DNA of 64,000 nt, from contig OZ026596.1 of NCBI GenBank assembly GCA_964020085.1, positions 16,126,795 to 16,190,794 on the forward strand, written 5' to 3'. Below the pieces are notes generated by a model, which had not been told where the DNA came from, made no database searches, and saw nothing but the letters and a program-made list of their open reading frames with translations. The DNA is from Micromussa lordhowensis (Eukaryota > Cnidaria > Anthozoa > Scleractinia > Lobophylliidae). Shown one piece after another: positions 63,200 through 64,000 of the stretch (the stretch's first letter is position 1; the number at the start of each line of letters is the position of its first letter). The translations under genes and the position numbers were made by a program.

Positions 63200-64000
63200 T
63201 ACTAATCGACTTTTCGGCTCCCTTCTACTAACCGACTTTTTGGGTAACTTCTACTAATCGTCTTTTCGTCTCCCTTCTACTTATCGCTTTTCGGCTCCCT
63301 TCAACTAATCGATTTTTTGGCTAACTTCTACTAATCGACTTTTCGGCTCCCTTCTACCAACCAACTTTTCGTCTCCCTTCTACTAATCGACTTTTCGACT
63401 CCCTTCTACTAATCGACTTTTCGGCTCTCTTCTACTAATCGACTTTTCGGCTTCCTTCTACTAATCGACTTTTCGGCTCCCTTCTACAAATTGACTTTTC
63501 GGCTCCCTTCTACTAATTGACTTTTTGGGTAACTTCTACTAATCGACTTCTCGGCTCCCTTCTACTAATCGACTTTTCGGCTCCCTTTTACTAATCGACA
63601 TTTCTGCTAACTTCTACTAATCGACTTTTCGGCTCCCTTCTACTAATCGACTTTTCGGCCCCCTTCTACTAATCTACTTTTCGCCGCCCTTCTTCTAATC
63701 GACTTTTCGCCGCCCTTCTTCTAATCGACTTTTCGCCGCCCTTCTTCTAATCGTCTTTTCGCCGCCCGTCCACTAATCGTCTTTTCGCCGCCCTTCAACC
63801 AATCGTCTATTCGGCTCCCTTCTACTAATCGTCTTTTCGGCTCCCTTCTACTAATCGTCTTTTCGGCTCCCTTTAACTAATTGACTTTTCGGCTAACTTC
63901 TACTAATTGACTTTTCGGCTAACTTCTACTAATCTACTAATCGTCCTTTCGGCTCCCTTCTACTAATCAACTTTTTGGCTCCCTTCTACTAATCGACTTT
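63200..64000 (+). repeat. Copy 2 of a 1385-bp duplication, cut by the window end
   Basis: ACCGACTTTTTGGG is at 61846 and 63231, and CCGTCCACTAATCG at 62381 and 63766, both at offset 1385. This equals one 34-bp unit, one 25-bp unit and 51 monomers. A join near 63135 links AATTGTC directly to a TTTTCAGCTCTC monomer. Differences from copy 1 include GATTTTTTGG near 63311 (GATTTTCTGG in copy 1) and GGCCCCC near 63657. The array continues past the window. Confidence 0.86.

Larger units (their letters stand above)
1..64000 (+). repeat. 26-bp satellite DNA array filling the window
   Basis: Every line of the window is built from a head-to-tail 26-bp unit that begins TTCTACTAATCGAC and ends TTTTCGGCTCCC. 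The consensus has 10 T, 9 C, 4 A and 3 G, so the + strand is strongly pyrimidine-rich, and two CpG sites lie at monomer positions 11-12 and 19-20. I found no inverted stretch, no unique spacer and no inserted transposon. Both window edges fall inside the array. No gene is expected: the + strand monomer carries a TAA (in CTACTAATC) and the minus strand carries adjacent in-frame TAG codons; because 26 is not a multiple of 3, these stops reach all three frames of a strand every 78 bp. Long homogeneous arrays of this kind are known from eukaryotic heterochromatin. Location and function here are inference, and the family is not one I recognise. Confidence 0.98.

Noticed and set aside
1..64000. CRISPR array
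   Set aside because: The period is regular, but there are no unique spacers. Repeat follows repeat directly, and the length far exceeds usual arrays, with no cas-like genes.
1..64000. CENP-B box as evidence of a centromere
   Set aside because: TTCG occurs in the monomer, but the spacing to an A and a CGGG as required by the box is not met on either strand, so centromere identity is not supported by this motif.
1..64000. Telomeric repeat array
   Set aside because: The 26-bp unit is not a telomere-type short G-rich repeat, and the canonical monomer contains no TTAGGG, TTTAGGG or TTAGG motif.
1..64000. G-quadruplex or i-motif array
   Set aside because: Each monomer has only one C3/G3 run with the next about 23 bases away, too far for a standard four-run quadruplex.
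1..64000. Strong hairpin or cruciform in the monomer
   Set aside because: The only dyad I see is CGA/TCG around a four-base loop, three base pairs long and lost in the CGTC class.
1..64000. Phased curvature from the T4 tracts
   Set aside because: A 26-bp spacing is about 2.5 helical turns, so neighbouring tracts face opposite sides and curvature should largely cancel.
1..64000. Transposon, rRNA, tRNA or regulatory elements hidden in the array
   Set aside because: No stretch departs from the monomer pattern by more than a few bases, so no room remains for such an element.

Overview
The whole 64 kb window is one uninterrupted block of tandem (satellite) DNA. It holds no unique sequence, and I see no protein-coding gene, tRNA, rRNA, transposon or CRISPR array. 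The unit is a 26-bp monomer that begins TTCTACTAATCGAC and ends TTTTCGGCTCCC (a clean copy lies at 7517-7542). About 2,400 to 2,460 head-to-tail copies would fill the window. All copies point the same way, so the + strand is pyrimidine-rich (19 of 26 consensus bases) from end to end. Both edges cut the array mid-repeat, so it is longer than the window. An array of this size and nested structure fits a eukaryotic nuclear genome, in centromeric, pericentromeric, subtelomeric or other heterochromatin. I do not recognise the family and cannot name the species.

The array is not a simple repeat. Monomers fall into recognisable variants: CGAC or CGTC cores; tails GGCTCCC, GCCGCCC, GGCTAAC, GGGTAAC or GGCTGAC; and length variants of 25, 34 and 37 bp. 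These follow each other in a fixed order and form a higher-order repeat (HOR). One marker monomer with the tail GGCTACC (GGCTACT in one copy) recurs 18 times, and a second marker (CTTGTCC) lies 278 bp upstream of it in nearly every case. Marker intervals are 3241, 2229, 3188, 2140, 7552, 3693, 5874, 4912, 1498, 978, 2748, 1663, 1611, 6155, 5017, 5381 and 2869 bp. They can be explained as sums of whole monomers and the known length variants, so the array evolves by gaining and losing whole monomers.

Region by region: 0-6 kb holds older, diverged HOR copies. 6.7-11 kb is a 2140-bp tandem pair. 12-14.4 kb is a 1342-bp pair. 16.5-18.1 kb holds a 754/832-bp pair. 19.7-31.5 kb is a pair of 5.87-kb copies that share private mutations. 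33.5-35.4 kb is a 978-bp pair. 38.1-41.4 kb has shortened 1663/1611-bp units. 41.9-45.7 kb is a 1922-bp pair. 45.7-46.6 kb is a disturbed 520-bp pair. 47-58 kb holds full HOR units of 5017 and 5381 bp. 55.8-61.5 kb is a very recent 2869-bp pair. A 1385-bp pair runs off the right end.

The commonest substitutions hit the two CpG sites of the monomer and give exactly the TpG and CpA products expected from deamination of methylated cytosine. This suggests the array is, or was, CpG-methylated. The longest open frame (71 codons, minus strand, 41179-41394) is explained by two chance losses of stop codons spaced 78 bp apart and is not a gene. The interest of the window lies in the satellite's organisation and recent amplification history.
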